Assembly: GCF_001866645.1 (NCBI RefSeq)
Contig: NZ_MLYP01000041.1
Location: 1 to 64,000, forward strand
Length of the DNA: 64,000 nt
Reading direction: 5' to 3'
Source of the DNA: Streptomyces colonosanans
GTDB lineage: Bacteria > Actinomycetota > Actinomycetes > Streptomycetales > Streptomycetaceae
In this document: one piece after another, positions 25,994-35,078 of the stretch
Numbering within the stretch: position 1 is the first letter of the stretch
How the letters are laid out: every line of letters begins with the position of its first letter
Notes under the pieces: model-generated
The model's input: the letters and a program-made list of their open reading frames with translations, nothing else
The model's database searches: none
What the model was told of the DNA's origin: nothing
Program-made: the position numbers and the translations under genes

Positions 25994-28119
25994 GCACCAT
26001 CACCGAGCTGTTGAAGGGTGCGGCCGAGCTGTTCCCGGACGAGGTCGTCACGCAGGCGCACGTGCGCCACTTCGAGCTGCCGTTCGGCGCGGGCCGTTTC
26101 GCCCTGATCACGCTGGACAACGGCCTCGACCACACCAAGCCGACCACCTTCGGCCCGGCCTCGCTCGCGAACCTCAACACCGCGATCGACCAGGTCGAGC
26201 AGGAGGCCACGGCCGGTGACATCGTCGGTGTCGGCATCACCGGCAAGCCGTTCATCTTCGCGGTCGGCGCCGACCTCAAGGGCGTCGAGCTGCTGAAGCG
26301 GCACGATGACGCGCTGGCCATCGGCAAGGGCGGCCACGAGGTCTTCAAGCGGCTGTCGAAGCTGGCCGTCCCGACGTTCGCGTACTACAACGGCGCGGCG
26401 ATGGGCGGCGGCGTCGAGGTCGGTCTGCACTGCACGTACCGGACCGTCTCGAAGGCCCTGCCGGCCTTCTCGCTCCCCGAGGTCTTCCTGGGCCTGGTCC
26501 CGGGCTGGGGCGGCTGCACCCTGCTGCCGAACCTGATCGGCGCCGACAAGGCCGTCTCGGTCATCATCGAGAACAGCCTCAACCAGAACAGGCAGCTCAA
26601 GGGCAAGCAGGTCCACGAGCTCGGCATCGCCGACGCGATCTTCGAGGGCGCCGACTTCCTGGAGCAGTCGCTGATCTGGACGGCCTCCGTCCTCAAGGGC
26701 GACATCGAGGTCGACCGCCCGGTGATCGACCGCGGCGAGGCCTGGGACCAGGCCGTCGCGCGCGGCCGGTTCATCGCCGACTCCAAGGTGCACGGCGCGG
26801 CCCCGGCCGCCTACCGCGCACTGGACATCATCGCCGCTGCGAAGAACGGCGACCTGCAGCAGGGCTACGACGCCGAGGACCAGGCCCTCGCGGACCTGAT
26901 CATGGGTGGCGAACTGCGCGCCGGCATCTACTCGTTCAACCTGGTCCAAAAGCGCGGCAAGCGCCCCGCGGGCGCCCCGGACAAGAACCTGGCGCGCCCG
27001 GTGTCGAAGGTCGGCGTGGTCGGCGCGGGCCTGATGGCCTCCCAGCTGGCCCTGCTCTTCCTGCGCCGTCTCGAGGTCCCGATCGTCCTCACGGACATCG
27101 ACCAGGAGCGCATCGACAAGGGCGTGGGCTACGTCCACGCGGAGATCGACAAGCTGCTGGGCAAGGGCCGCATCAACCAGGACAAGGCCAACCGCCTCAA
27201 GGCGCTGGTGTCCGGTGTGCTGGACAAGGCCGAGGGCTTCTCGGACGCCGACTTCGTCATCGAGGCGGTCTTCGAGGAGATGGGCGTCAAGCAACAGGTG
27301 TTCGCGGAGGTCGAGGCGGTCGCCCCGGCGCACGCGATCCTGGCGACCAACACCTCCTCCCTCTCGGTGACCGAGATGGCGTCGAAGCTGAAGCACCCCG
27401 AGCGGGTCGTCGGCTTCCACTTCTTCAACCCGGTCGCGATCCTGCCGCTGCTGGAGATCGTCCGCGGCGAGAAGACCGACGACGCCTCGCTGGCCACGGC
27501 GTTCGCCGTCGCCAAGAAGCTGAAGAAGACAGCGGTTCTGGTGAAGGACGCCCCCGCGTTCGTCGTCAACCGCATCCTCACCCGCTTCATGGGCGAGATC
27601 CAGAACGTCATCGACGAGGGCACCCCGGTCGAGGTCGCCGAGAAGGCGGTCGAGCCGCTGGGCCTGCCGATGTCCCCGCTGGTCCTGCTGGAGCTGGTCG
27701 GCCCGGCGATCGGCCTGCACGTGTCCGAGACCCTCAACAAGGCGTTCCCGGACCGCTTCAAGGTCTCCCCGAACCTCAAGGCGGTCGTGGAGGCGGGCAA
27801 GCGCGGCTTCTACGTCTACGACAGCGGCAAGCCTGAGCTGGACCCGGAGGTCGCCGCGCTCCTCAAGCAGGGCGACACCGTCCTCACCGAGGAGCAGGTC
27901 CGCACCCGCGTCCTGGACGCGGTCGCTCAGGAGATCGGCCTGATGCTCGACGAGGGCGTCGTCGCCGAGGCCCAGGACATCGACCTCTGCCTGATCACGG
28001 GCGCCGGCTGGCCCTTCCACCTGGGCGGCATCACGCCGTACCTGGACCGCGAGGGCGTCTCCGAGCGGGTGAACGGCAAGAAGTTCCTCGCCCCTGGCGT
28101 GGCGAGCGTCCCGGCCTGA
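25990..28119 (+). CDS. fadB: beta-oxidation multifunctional enzyme FadB
   Basis: The 709-residue protein joins an enoyl-CoA hydratase (residues about 1-310; PFIFAVGADLKGVE and NGAAMGGGVEVGLH oxyanion-hole region, FLGLVPGWGG with the catalytic glutamate region preceded by LPEV) to a 3-hydroxyacyl-CoA dehydrogenase (NAD motif VGVVGAGLMASQLA near 335, ATNTSSLSVTEMA, HFFNPVAILPLLEIV with the catalytic histidine). It converts enoyl-CoA to 3-ketoacyl-CoA for FadA. The GTG start overlaps the fadA stop. A strong terminator follows at 28133. GAGGGGGACAA is the ribosome site. Confidence 0.94.
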   Translation: MSTITELLKGAAELFPDEVVTQAHVRHFELPFGAGRFALITLDNGLDHTKPTTFGPASLANLNTAIDQVEQEATAGDIVGVGITGKPFIFAVGADLKGVELLKRHDDALAIGKGGHEVFKRLSKLAVPTFAYYNGAAMGGGVEVGLHCTYRTVSKALPAFSLPEVFLGLVPGWGGCTLLPNLIGADKAVSVIIENSLNQNRQLKGKQVHELGIADAIFEGADFLEQSLIWTASVLKGDIEVDRPVIDRGEAWDQAVARGRFIADSKVHGAAPAAYRALDIIAAAKNGDLQQGYDAEDQALADLIMGGELRAGIYSFNLVQKRGKRPAGAPDKNLARPVSKVGVVGAGLMASQLALLFLRRLEVPIVLTDIDQERIDKGVGYVHAEIDKLLGKGRINQDKANRLKALVSGVLDKAEGFSDADFVIEAVFEEMGVKQQVFAEVEAVAPAHAILATNTSSLSVTEMASKLKHPERVVGFHFFNPVAILPLLEIVRGEKTDDASLATAFAVAKKLKKTAVLVKDAPAFVVNRILTRFMGEIQNVIDEGTPVEVAEKAVEPLGLPMSPLVLLELVGPAIGLHVSETLNKAFPDRFKVSPNLKAVVEAGKRGFYVYDSGKPELDPEVAALLKQGDTVLTEEQVRTRVLDAVAQEIGLMLDEGVVAEAQDIDLCLITGAGWPFHLGGITPYLDREGVSERVNGKKFLAPGVASVPA

Positions 28120-28132
28120 CAGGCCGCCCGTG

Positions 28133-28175
28133 AAGGGGTGGGCGGCACGGCGAAGTCCCGTGCCGCCCACCCCTT
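28133..28175. terminator. fadAB terminator
   Basis: An 18-bp perfect stem with a 7-nt loop starts 14 nt past the fadB stop and ends in CCCCTTTTG, giving a short T-run, the most canonical intrinsic terminator in the window. It also faces the convergent gene at 28228. Confidence 0.9.
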
Positions 28176-28227
28176 TTGCGCTGCCCATGAACGGGGCGCC
28201 GCGCCCCGGTGACGCGGCGCGGCGCGG

Positions 28228-29241
28228 TCACACCGTCTGCCAGGCCGCCAGCGCTATTCCCGGCTCGTCCTTCTGGCGGGCGAGGCGAAGTTCACCGTCC
28301 GCGGTCAGGGTCGCCGCCACCAGGCGCCCGTCGGCGTCCTCCACCACCGCCACCCGCGCGCCCGCCGGCAGGTGCGGGCCCGACTCGGTCCACCGCAGGC
28401 CCGCCGACTCCTGTTCGGTGGGACAGGCCGCGAAGACGACCCGGCCGGCGGCGGAACGCTGGGCGAGCAGCGTGCAGTCCTGCCCCGCGACGACACAGCG
28501 GATGGCAGCGACCGGCCCGGGACCCGCAGCCGCGAGCAGCGGGACGGGGTCGCCGCCCGGACGCCAGGCACACAGCATGCCCTCGGGGTCCGCGAAGAAC
28601 AGCGTGGTGCGCTCCTTGGAGGTGACCAGGGCGCTCAGCGTGCCGGCCCGGACCCGCACGTCCAGCAGTTCGCCGGGTACCAGGGCCCCGTCGGGTACCT
28701 CCTGGTGCCGGCGCAGGATGCCGTCCGCGGAGCTGGTGTACAGCTCGACACGGCCCGACCCCCCTGTCACGGCGATGAGTTGCTCTTGCGTGCCCCGGCC
28801 CTTCAGGTCGCGCCAGGGGCCCCAGCCACCGCTCTCCTTCTGGGCGACCATGCTGACGCCGCCGCCCTTGTTGCGTACGAAGACATGGGCGCGTCCCTCG
28901 GCGTCCACGGCCACCGCCGGGGGGCCGGTCCGGTCGCCCTTCTTGTTCGGGTGGCCGATCGGGGTCCAGTCGAGGGCGGCCAGATGGGGCCGGAAGTGTG
29001 TGGAGTGCACAAGGCCGGACTCCCCCGGGACCGTGGGGCGCCAGGCGACGAGATGGGCGTATCCGTCGACACCCTGGCCGACCGCGTGCCCGGGGTGCAC
29101 CTTCTGGTCGCCGCCCACCTTGCGCGGCCCGTCCCAGGGGCCGCCGGGCCGGTGCTCCGCCCGGCACAGGACGCCGTCGCCCGACGGAATATAGACACCG
29201 AGTCGGCCCTCGGGGCCGCGTATGAGCCAGTCGCCGTTCAC
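28228..29241 (-). CDS. PLL-like beta-propeller protein
   Basis: The 337-residue protein is built of repeated about 45-residue blades with the pattern D-x-G-R-x-H-V-F, a W-G-P-W or W-x-x-L turn and a G-G ending (for example DAEGRAHVFVRNKGGG with GGWGPWRDL). This resembles PLL/tectonin-type propellers that bind sugars or fold as adaptors. There is no signal peptide or catalytic motif. It is last in the row of poly-gamma-glutamate-type genes, 52 nt after the NlpC/P60 hydrolase on the same strand; whether it binds the polymer or a wall glycan is a guess. Confidence 0.6.
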   Translation of the reverse strand: MNGDWLIRGPEGRLGVYIPSGDGVLCRAEHRPGGPWDGPRKVGGDQKVHPGHAVGQGVDGYAHLVAWRPTVPGESGLVHSTHFRPHLAALDWTPIGHPNKKGDRTGPPAVAVDAEGRAHVFVRNKGGGVSMVAQKESGGWGPWRDLKGRGTQEQLIAVTGGSGRVELYTSSADGILRRHQEVPDGALVPGELLDVRVRAGTLSALVTSKERTTLFFADPEGMLCAWRPGGDPVPLLAAAGPGPVAAIRCVVAGQDCTLLAQRSAAGRVVFAACPTEQESAGLRWTESGPHLPAGARVAVVEDADGRLVAATLTADGELRLARQKDEPGIALAAWQTV

Positions 29242-29293
29242 GGTGTCACTTTAAGCGGGGCGGTCCACTGACGCGGACCGCCCTCCGCCTCGC

Positions 29294-30340
29294 TCAGAGC
29301 CGCTTGGCGCTCCGGAACAGCTGCGCGTAGAAGCCGTTGCCGTCGATGCGGGAGGCACCGCCCTTGTCGCCCATCGTCGGCCCGTTGACCTCCTTGCGGC
29401 TGGATATGAAGACGCGGTGGCCGTCCGTGTCCAGGCCCAGGTAGAGGGCGACATGGTCGATGTGGTTGCCGGTGCGGTGGTCCATCTTGAAGAACAGCAG
29501 GTCGCCCGGCTGGAGCACGTCGATGTTGGTCGGCCGGACGTACCAGGGGGAAGGCCCCTGGATCTTGATGATGTCGACGCCGGTCTTGGAGCGGGCCATG
29601 CCGTCCGCGCTGCGGGGCAGACCGTCCCCGAGCGTGTTGGTCGCCATCAGCGGGTAGCGGGAGCGGTAGCCCCACACCATCCGCATGAAGCCTGAGCAGT
29701 CCAGCGCCCGGTAGCGCTCCTGGCGCGGGTACAGCGTGGTGCCGTTGCGGAAGGTGTACGGCTTGCCGAGGTAGTCGTAGAAGTCGTTCTGCTCCAGGCG
29801 GTCCACGCCGTCCTCCTTGAACGGGCCGAAAACCGCGTCGCCCGCGTACGGAGTGCCCTCGGAGTCCTTCTTGACCGGCGCGCCCTCCACGTACTGGAAG
29901 GCCAGCGCGAAGATGTCGTCCTCCTCGCTGCCGTGGTTCGTCTTGAACCAGTCCTTGAACCACTGCTCCTTCTCGGCCCCCTTGGTCCAGGGCTCGGGCA
30001 TGAGGCGGACCCAGTCGTCGGTGATGACGCGGGAGGTCGTGTTGGAGGGTTCGCTGAAGGTGCGCGAGGGACCCTTGAGGGTGGCGGTGCGGGCGCCGTC
30101 GGTGAAGGTGCCGACGACCGCACCGCTCGCGTCACGGAACACCGAGCGGGCCGGGTTGTTCAGCCTTTCCCAGGTCTCCTTACCGGTGGCCTTGCCCTTC
30201 GAGTCGTCGGTGACGGCCTGCACGGCCGGGACCTTCGCCTGCTCGTCCTGGCGCAGCTCATAGGTGAAGTAGGCGCTGCCCGCGAGCAGTGCCATCACCG
30301 TCGCCGCATGGACGAGGGGGCGGCCTTTGCGCTTCGGCAT
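29294..30340 (-). CDS. secreted NlpC/P60 family hydrolase
   Basis: The 348-residue protein has an N-terminal signal-anchor (about residues 9-27) and a C-terminal NlpC/P60 papain-like domain: nucleophile in YRALDCSGFMRMVWGY, catalytic histidine in GNHIDHVALYLG, and LQPGDLLFFKMD before it. NlpC/P60 enzymes cleave gamma-D-glutamyl bonds in peptidoglycan; B. subtilis PgdS in the same family depolymerises poly-gamma-glutamate. Because it lies 37 nt downstream of pgsC, a polymer-trimming or release role is more likely than wall turnover, but that is inference. CTGGAG precedes the ATG. Confidence 0.82.
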   Translation of the reverse strand: MPKRKGRPLVHAATVMALLAGSAYFTYELRQDEQAKVPAVQAVTDDSKGKATGKETWERLNNPARSVFRDASGAVVGTFTDGARTATLKGPSRTFSEPSNTTSRVITDDWVRLMPEPWTKGAEKEQWFKDWFKTNHGSEEDDIFALAFQYVEGAPVKKDSEGTPYAGDAVFGPFKEDGVDRLEQNDFYDYLGKPYTFRNGTTLYPRQERYRALDCSGFMRMVWGYRSRYPLMATNTLGDGLPRSADGMARSKTGVDIIKIQGPSPWYVRPTNIDVLQPGDLLFFKMDHRTGNHIDHVALYLGLDTDGHRVFISSRKEVNGPTMGDKGGASRIDGNGFYAQLFRSAKRL

Positions 30341-30377
30341 GGTGAGGACTCCAGGTTCGCGTTCAGTCGGGCGGGGC

Positions 30378-30860
30378 TCAGGCGGACGGCAGGGCGCCGA
30401 GGAGGATGCCGGCGGTGAGGACCACATACGTGGCCAGCGTCACCGATCCGGTGGACAGCAACGTCGCACCCTTGGGCTGGCGCACCAGCTGGTAGCCGAT
30501 CAGGCCCGGAACGATGAAGCCGAGTGTCTGGTTGGCGTACAGCAGCGGGAACTCCATCTGCAGCACGATGATCACGGTGGCCTGGATGAGCACCCCACTG
30601 AGCACGACGGCCGCGAACAGCCGCTTGCCGTAGAGAATCACGAACCGCTGCAGCGTCAGCGTGGTCACGTAGGTCAGCACGGTCACCCCGACCACCAGCG
30701 CGGCACGCTGCAGATCCTCGATCAGGGTGAGCGCGAGCCAGCCCGGCGTGATCATGCCGCCCGGCGACAGATTGGTCGTCAGGTAGCACATCAGCGAGAA
30801 CATCAGACCCAGGCCGATACCGATCGCGGCGATCTCGGGGGTGAGGACGGAGGGGATCAA
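30378..30860 (-). CDS. pgsC: poly-gamma-glutamate synthesis membrane protein PgsC/CapC
   Basis: The 160-residue protein has five to six hydrophobic segments and matches CapC/PgsC in length and topology (PEIAAIGIGLGLMFSL at the start, LGFIVPGLIGYQLVRQ near the end). PgsC works with PgsB and PgsA/CapA in the membrane complex that polymerises and exports gamma-linked glutamate. I place the start at a TTG whose TTGA overlaps the pgsB stop, with AGGAG 7 nt upstream, rather than at an ATG inside pgsB. Such a tight overlap implies translational coupling with pgsB. Confidence 0.85.
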   Translation of the reverse strand: MIPSVLTPEIAAIGIGLGLMFSLMCYLTTNLSPGGMITPGWLALTLIEDLQRAALVVGVTVLTYVTTLTLQRFVILYGKRLFAAVVLSGVLIQATVIIVLQMEFPLLYANQTLGFIVPGLIGYQLVRQPKGATLLSTGSVTLATYVVLTAGILLGALPSA

Positions 30861-32491
30861 CGGGGCTCTCCTGGGCTGTGCCACTGCTGCGGGTCGTCGG
30901 CGGGGGGAACGGCTGGTACGCGGGGTTCGAACAGGCCACGGGGCTGGGCCGCTTCGGGCCGCGCCTGCGGCGCGGCGGGAGCGTGCGGATCGCCCGGGTG
31001 GGCGCCCGCCACCGTGGCCTGGGGGTACGGCTCGGGTGCGGTGTGCCCGGCATGGGCGGCTTGCTGCAGGCCGGGCTGCGGGTGCTGGTTCGGGTACGGG
31101 TACGGGTACGGGTACGGGTGCGAGGCATCGCGCTGCACCGGGATCTGCGGGGCGTGCTGCTGCCCCCCGTAACGTGCCTCGTACGCCTGCGAGTAGCCCT
31201 GGTAGGGGTCGATGCGGGGCGCGTAGAGCTGCACCGTCTCGACGTGCTCGGGCATGGCGGGCGCCGCTTCCGTGCGGCCGGGCGGGGCCGCCACGGGCTC
31301 GTCAGGGGTGTCGTCCGCCGACAGCTCGGCGAGGTGCTCCAGGAGTACCTCGCCCTGGCCGTGGATGTTGCCGATGGCGACGAGCGAGGAGTCCGGCCCG
31401 AGCATGCCGAGCAGCCGGGACATGAACTCCTCCGGGTCCCGTCGGTCGCCGCCCAGGTCGACGGCGCGTGAGCGGAACTCGGCGGGGATCGCGTCGATGG
31501 CGGACTTGGCCGGGTGGCCGATCACGAAGACGTGCTCGGGGTCGAGGTCGGGGATGATCTCGCCCATCTGGCCGTTGCGCTCGACGCGGTCGGGGCGGCA
31601 GTTGATGACCACGTTCAGCGGGCGGTGGATCGCGCCGAGGTCGAGGAGCTGGTTGATGTTCATCAGCGTCGACTCGGGGTCGTTGGCAGCGAAGACGTTG
31701 GCGAAGCGCAGCTTCTTGTCCTCGGGGGTGCGGTAGCGCTCGACGGAGAGGACACCGGGGTCCGGCGGGGCGTCGTACATGCCCTGCAGGGCCGTCTTGC
31801 GGTCGACGCCCAGCAGTTCGGCGACGGTGAGCGCGATGGCGACGTTCTCCTTGAAGGTGAACCAGCTGAAGCCGCGCAGCTCCTCGTCGGTGACCATCTC
31901 GGGATCGGCGTAGATCAACTTGCAGTCCCGGGCGTCCGCCTCCTCCTGAAGGATGTCGAAACGATCCTTCTCGGCGGTGACGCAGATGCCGCCCTCCGGC
32001 ATGGACCGGCTCAGCGAGCGCGCCACGTCGTCCAGGGTGGGGCCCATCTCGGCGAGGTGGTCCTCGCGCACGTTGCACAGCACGCCGATCGTGGAGCGGA
32101 TCAGCTTGGACTGGTTGATCTCCTGCAGGGCCGGCATCACCGCCATGCACTCGATGACGAGCGCGTCCGGGTTGTACGCGGCCGCTCGGCGCACGATGCC
32201 GATCTGCTCGACCACGTTGGCGATGCCGAACTTGCGGTAGACGGGCTCCTCGGTGGCATCCGGGTGGATGAACCGGGCGGCGGTGCCGGTCGTCTTGGCG
32301 ACGGTGACGAGGTCGCCACCGCGCAACGCGCCCGCGCACAGCCGGGTGATGGACGACTTGCCGCGGATACCGTTGACCAGTACCCGGGTGGGGATGTTGT
32401 CGAGGTTGATGAAGTGCCGCCGCTGCTCCACGATGCCCGCCACGAGCAGGATCGCGCAGCACACCAGCAGCACGGTGTAGAGGAAGAGCAC
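30857..32491 (-). CDS. pgsB: poly-gamma-glutamate synthase PgsB/CapB with extended tail
   Basis: PgsB is the Mur-ligase-like amide ligase that links glutamates through the gamma-carboxyl using ATP. The protein starts with one membrane helix (residues 3-21), then the P-loop GIRGKSSITR (about 41-50), MPALQEINQSKLIRST, VREDHLAEMGPTLDDVA and ENVAIALTVAELLGVD. The catalytic part ends near residue 400. A further about 140 residues are Pro/Gln/His/Tyr-rich, including PYPYPYPYP, and have no counterpart in the usual about 390-residue PgsB. AAGGA precedes the GTG, which lies 6 nt past the preceding stop. Confidence 0.9.
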   Translation of the reverse strand: MLFLYTVLLVCCAILLVAGIVEQRRHFINLDNIPTRVLVNGIRGKSSITRLCAGALRGGDLVTVAKTTGTAARFIHPDATEEPVYRKFGIANVVEQIGIVRRAAAYNPDALVIECMAVMPALQEINQSKLIRSTIGVLCNVREDHLAEMGPTLDDVARSLSRSMPEGGICVTAEKDRFDILQEEADARDCKLIYADPEMVTDEELRGFSWFTFKENVAIALTVAELLGVDRKTALQGMYDAPPDPGVLSVERYRTPEDKKLRFANVFAANDPESTLMNINQLLDLGAIHRPLNVVINCRPDRVERNGQMGEIIPDLDPEHVFVIGHPAKSAIDAIPAEFRSRAVDLGGDRRDPEEFMSRLLGMLGPDSSLVAIGNIHGQGEVLLEHLAELSADDTPDEPVAAPPGRTEAAPAMPEHVETVQLYAPRIDPYQGYSQAYEARYGGQQHAPQIPVQRDASHPYPYPYPYPNQHPQPGLQQAAHAGHTAPEPYPQATVAGAHPGDPHAPAAPQARPEAAQPRGLFEPRVPAVPPADDPQQWHSPGEPR

Positions 32492-32497
32492 GGGTGA

Positions 32498-34864
32498 TCA
32501 GTTCCTTACGTACTGCTGGCCCTGCGGGCCGTGGGGGTCGTGCGGCCCGTACGGCGCTCCGGTCGGGCCCGGCGCGGCGGGGCCCGCCGTGGGCTGCGTC
32601 CGTCGAGGCTGTTGCCTGCGCTGGTCCTGGAGCTGCTGGCGGATGAGTTCCAGCGAGCGGGTGACCGCTCCGACCTCGTCGTGGTGGCGTGGGAACAGCA
32701 CCGTCTTGCGGTCGCCGTCGGCCAGTGCCTCCGCCTGGTCGGCGAGGACGCGCAGCGGCCGGACCACCACGATGTACAGCCAGCCCAGGCAGGCGGCGGC
32801 AGCGGCGGCGCCCAGCAGACCGGCGAGCACGGTCCTGTTCTGCATGTCGTACTCGGGGATCGCGAGCCGGTTTGCCGGCTGCCAGCTGACCACGGTCCAG
32901 CCGAGCGGCTTGGCAGGGCCGCCGCCCGCGAAGGGCGCGGCGGCGGCGATCTGTACGCCGTTCTTCCGGTAGAGCACCCCGCCGGCATGGGCGGACTTGC
33001 CGATCTTCTGGCTGGTGGCGGCGACCAGGTCCTTCAAGCGGTCGTCGGGCAGTGCCTGGAAGGCGAGGAAGCCCGTGTTCCCGGCGATGACACGGCCCTT
33101 GTCGTCGACGAGGCGCACCACGCCCAGGCCGGGCCGCTTGAGAAGGGAGTTGAGGAAGTCGATGCGGAACTCGCCGACCAGTGCCGAGTCGTTCCGGCCC
33201 GGGATGCCGGCGGTGACGACGACGATGGGTTCCTTGCCCCCCTGGCCCAGCAGCCGGATCGGGGCGGCGGTGGCGGGCTTGGGACCAGCCTGGCGAGGAT
33301 GCTCCCCGGCGCGGGCCACAACGCTGCCGGAGGCGTCGACCACGTACAGCGAGCGGTAGCGCGGGTGCTGGCGCATGGTGCTCTCCAGCACCTTCGTCAT
33401 GGCGACGGGCTCGGTGCGGGCGCCGATCAGGCTCGCCACGGACTCCAGGTCCGCGTCACCCTCGTTGAGAGCCCGGCGCACCCGGTCGGTGAGCGTGTCG
33501 GTGCGCTCCCGCTGGTCGTTGACGAGCTGCTGCGGGACGACGGCCGTGCCGTCGGCGCGGTTGAGGAGCAGCAGCAGCGGTACGCACCAGACGAGCAGCA
33601 GGGCGACGCAGACGACGAGCAGCGCCCGGCTGCCGAACCTGCGCAGCCCGCGCGGGCGCGCGGCGGGGCCGGTGGCCTCGGCGGGTTCGCCCAGCAGCTG
33701 ACGCCGCAGCCGCTCCAGCGCGGTGCCGATGCGGTGGGCCTCGCCGTAGCCGGGGACGGTGACGGGGCGGGTCACGTCCAGGCGGGAGAGCCGGCGGGAC
33801 TCCAGGAAGAGGCGGATCAGGGGGCGCTGGACGGTGCCGAGCAGTACGCCGATGGCGAGGCCGCCGATCAGGAGCAGCGCGCCGCCCGCGACCAGGCCGA
33901 AGAGCGGCGAGATGGCCCGGGTGGGGTCTTCGGCGACCTTCACCATGGAGACGACGGTCAGACCGAGCCCGGAGGCGGTGGTGACCTCTCCGGGTTCGGG
34001 CGCGGTCAGCGTGGCGTACCCGGCGACGGAGCGGTCGCTCAGGAAGCGTCCGCCGAGCAGGCTTCCGCTGACGCCCCGGTAGCCGCCGGAACCGGGTTCC
34101 TTGCTGCTGCGCGGGTCCTGCTCCGCCTTGCGGGTGGCACGCTCGGAGAAGTCCTTCAGCTGCTTGCGGGAGGCGTCGACCTCCTTGCGCTGCAGATCGG
34201 TCAACACCTGCTCGGGCTCGGGTATGCCGTCGCTGCTGAGGATCTCGCCGTCGCCGTCGACAACGGCAATGGAGCGGAACTGGCCGAGGCTGATACCCGG
34301 GAACTTCAGGGTGTTGGAGGCCACCAGCAGCTGCTGCGGCTGGCCGGGCCAGGACAGCAGCGCGAAGGACAGCAGCCGGACCTCGCCGTTCTTCAGCCGG
34401 ACCATCCGCGGGTCGAGGCCGCCCTCGTTGCCGAGGGCGGAGAGGTCCAGCGAGGTCAGCGGCACGGTCTCACCGCGCGCGCCGAGCAGCTTGCCGGACC
34501 GGATCTCGATGACGGCGGTGCCCATCCACTTCTGGTAGGTGTTGCCGAGCTTGTCGAGCACCGTGTCGGCCGAGACCGGCTGCCCCGCGCTGAACAGCGT
34601 GGCGGAGCGCGTGAGGTCGGTGACGGACTCGTCGATGGAGGCACGCAGCGCGATCGCGCCGTCCTCGGCGAAGTGCTGCTGGGAGGTCTGCACCGCCTTG
34701 GGTACTCCGCCGTCGTCGATCCTTCCGAGGACGAGGGCGGTGACGCCGGCCAGCGACAGCAGGAGCACCGACAGGACCGCGATCGGCGGACGAATGCCTC
34801 CGAGTAGGGACATGTCGGCGCGGCGGCGTGCTTTGTGCTGCCGTGCCGGGGGCGAAGACGCCAA
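32498..34864 (-). CDS. double Cache/HAMP membrane protein without output domain
   Basis: The 788-residue protein consists of two similar halves: TM (about 28-46), extracellular Cache-like domain, TM (about 330-355) with a HAMP stretch (RPLIRLFLESRRLSRLDVTRPV), then TM (about 430-450), a second Cache-like domain with LYVVDASGSVVARAG and VVRLVDDKGRVIAG, TM (about 700) and a second HAMP region. The tail is Pro/Gln-rich. No kinase, cyclase, phosphatase or chemotaxis domain follows. It lies between capA and pgsB on the same strand, 6 nt from pgsB, so it is likely part of the polymer machinery or its sensor. A TTG start is used because GAGAGGA lies 9 nt before it. Confidence 0.75.
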   Translation of the reverse strand: MASSPPARQHKARRRADMSLLGGIRPPIAVLSVLLLSLAGVTALVLGRIDDGGVPKAVQTSQQHFAEDGAIALRASIDESVTDLTRSATLFSAGQPVSADTVLDKLGNTYQKWMGTAVIEIRSGKLLGARGETVPLTSLDLSALGNEGGLDPRMVRLKNGEVRLLSFALLSWPGQPQQLLVASNTLKFPGISLGQFRSIAVVDGDGEILSSDGIPEPEQVLTDLQRKEVDASRKQLKDFSERATRKAEQDPRSSKEPGSGGYRGVSGSLLGGRFLSDRSVAGYATLTAPEPGEVTTASGLGLTVVSMVKVAEDPTRAISPLFGLVAGGALLLIGGLAIGVLLGTVQRPLIRLFLESRRLSRLDVTRPVTVPGYGEAHRIGTALERLRRQLLGEPAEATGPAARPRGLRRFGSRALLVVCVALLLVWCVPLLLLLNRADGTAVVPQQLVNDQRERTDTLTDRVRRALNEGDADLESVASLIGARTEPVAMTKVLESTMRQHPRYRSLYVVDASGSVVARAGEHPRQAGPKPATAAPIRLLGQGGKEPIVVVTAGIPGRNDSALVGEFRIDFLNSLLKRPGLGVVRLVDDKGRVIAGNTGFLAFQALPDDRLKDLVAATSQKIGKSAHAGGVLYRKNGVQIAAAAPFAGGGPAKPLGWTVVSWQPANRLAIPEYDMQNRTVLAGLLGAAAAAACLGWLYIVVVRPLRVLADQAEALADGDRKTVLFPRHHDEVGAVTRSLELIRQQLQDQRRQQPRRTQPTAGPAAPGPTGAPYGPHDPHGPQGQQYVRN

Positions 34865-35078
34865 GGAACGGTCCTCTCAGGTTGTGCGGAGGTGAGGCCC
34901 CGCACGGGGAAGCAGATGTGGTTGCGGCACGGGTGTGCCGGGTGCACCGGCCACTCCTGGTGCACCCGGAACCATGAGACCTATGAAAGAGGTAAGAAGT
35001 TGTAAGGAGATCACTGTGATCCAGGCAACATCAAGTTTCCCGTGACCAACAATGGGCACGAATGAGCATTTCGCACAT
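34865..35078 (-). promoter_or_regulatory. AT-rich spacer between capA and the Cache/HAMP gene
   Basis: This 214-nt gap is markedly lower in GC than its surroundings and may hold a second promoter for the pgsBC part of the locus. It contains GATCACTGTGATC (35009-35021), a perfect palindrome with 6-nt arms. No gene is seen. Confidence 0.35.

Noticed and set aside
25060..28119. Single 1019-codon frame covering the ends of fadA and all of fadB
   Set aside because: Its first 310 codons are an out-of-frame shadow of fadA; fadB begins at the GTG at 25990 with a ribosome site and the 4-nt overlap.
31090..31120. Short direct repeat as CRISPR or VNTR array
   Set aside because: It is a coding hexanucleotide repeat in pgsB; no CRISPR repeat-spacer pattern or cas genes exist in the window.
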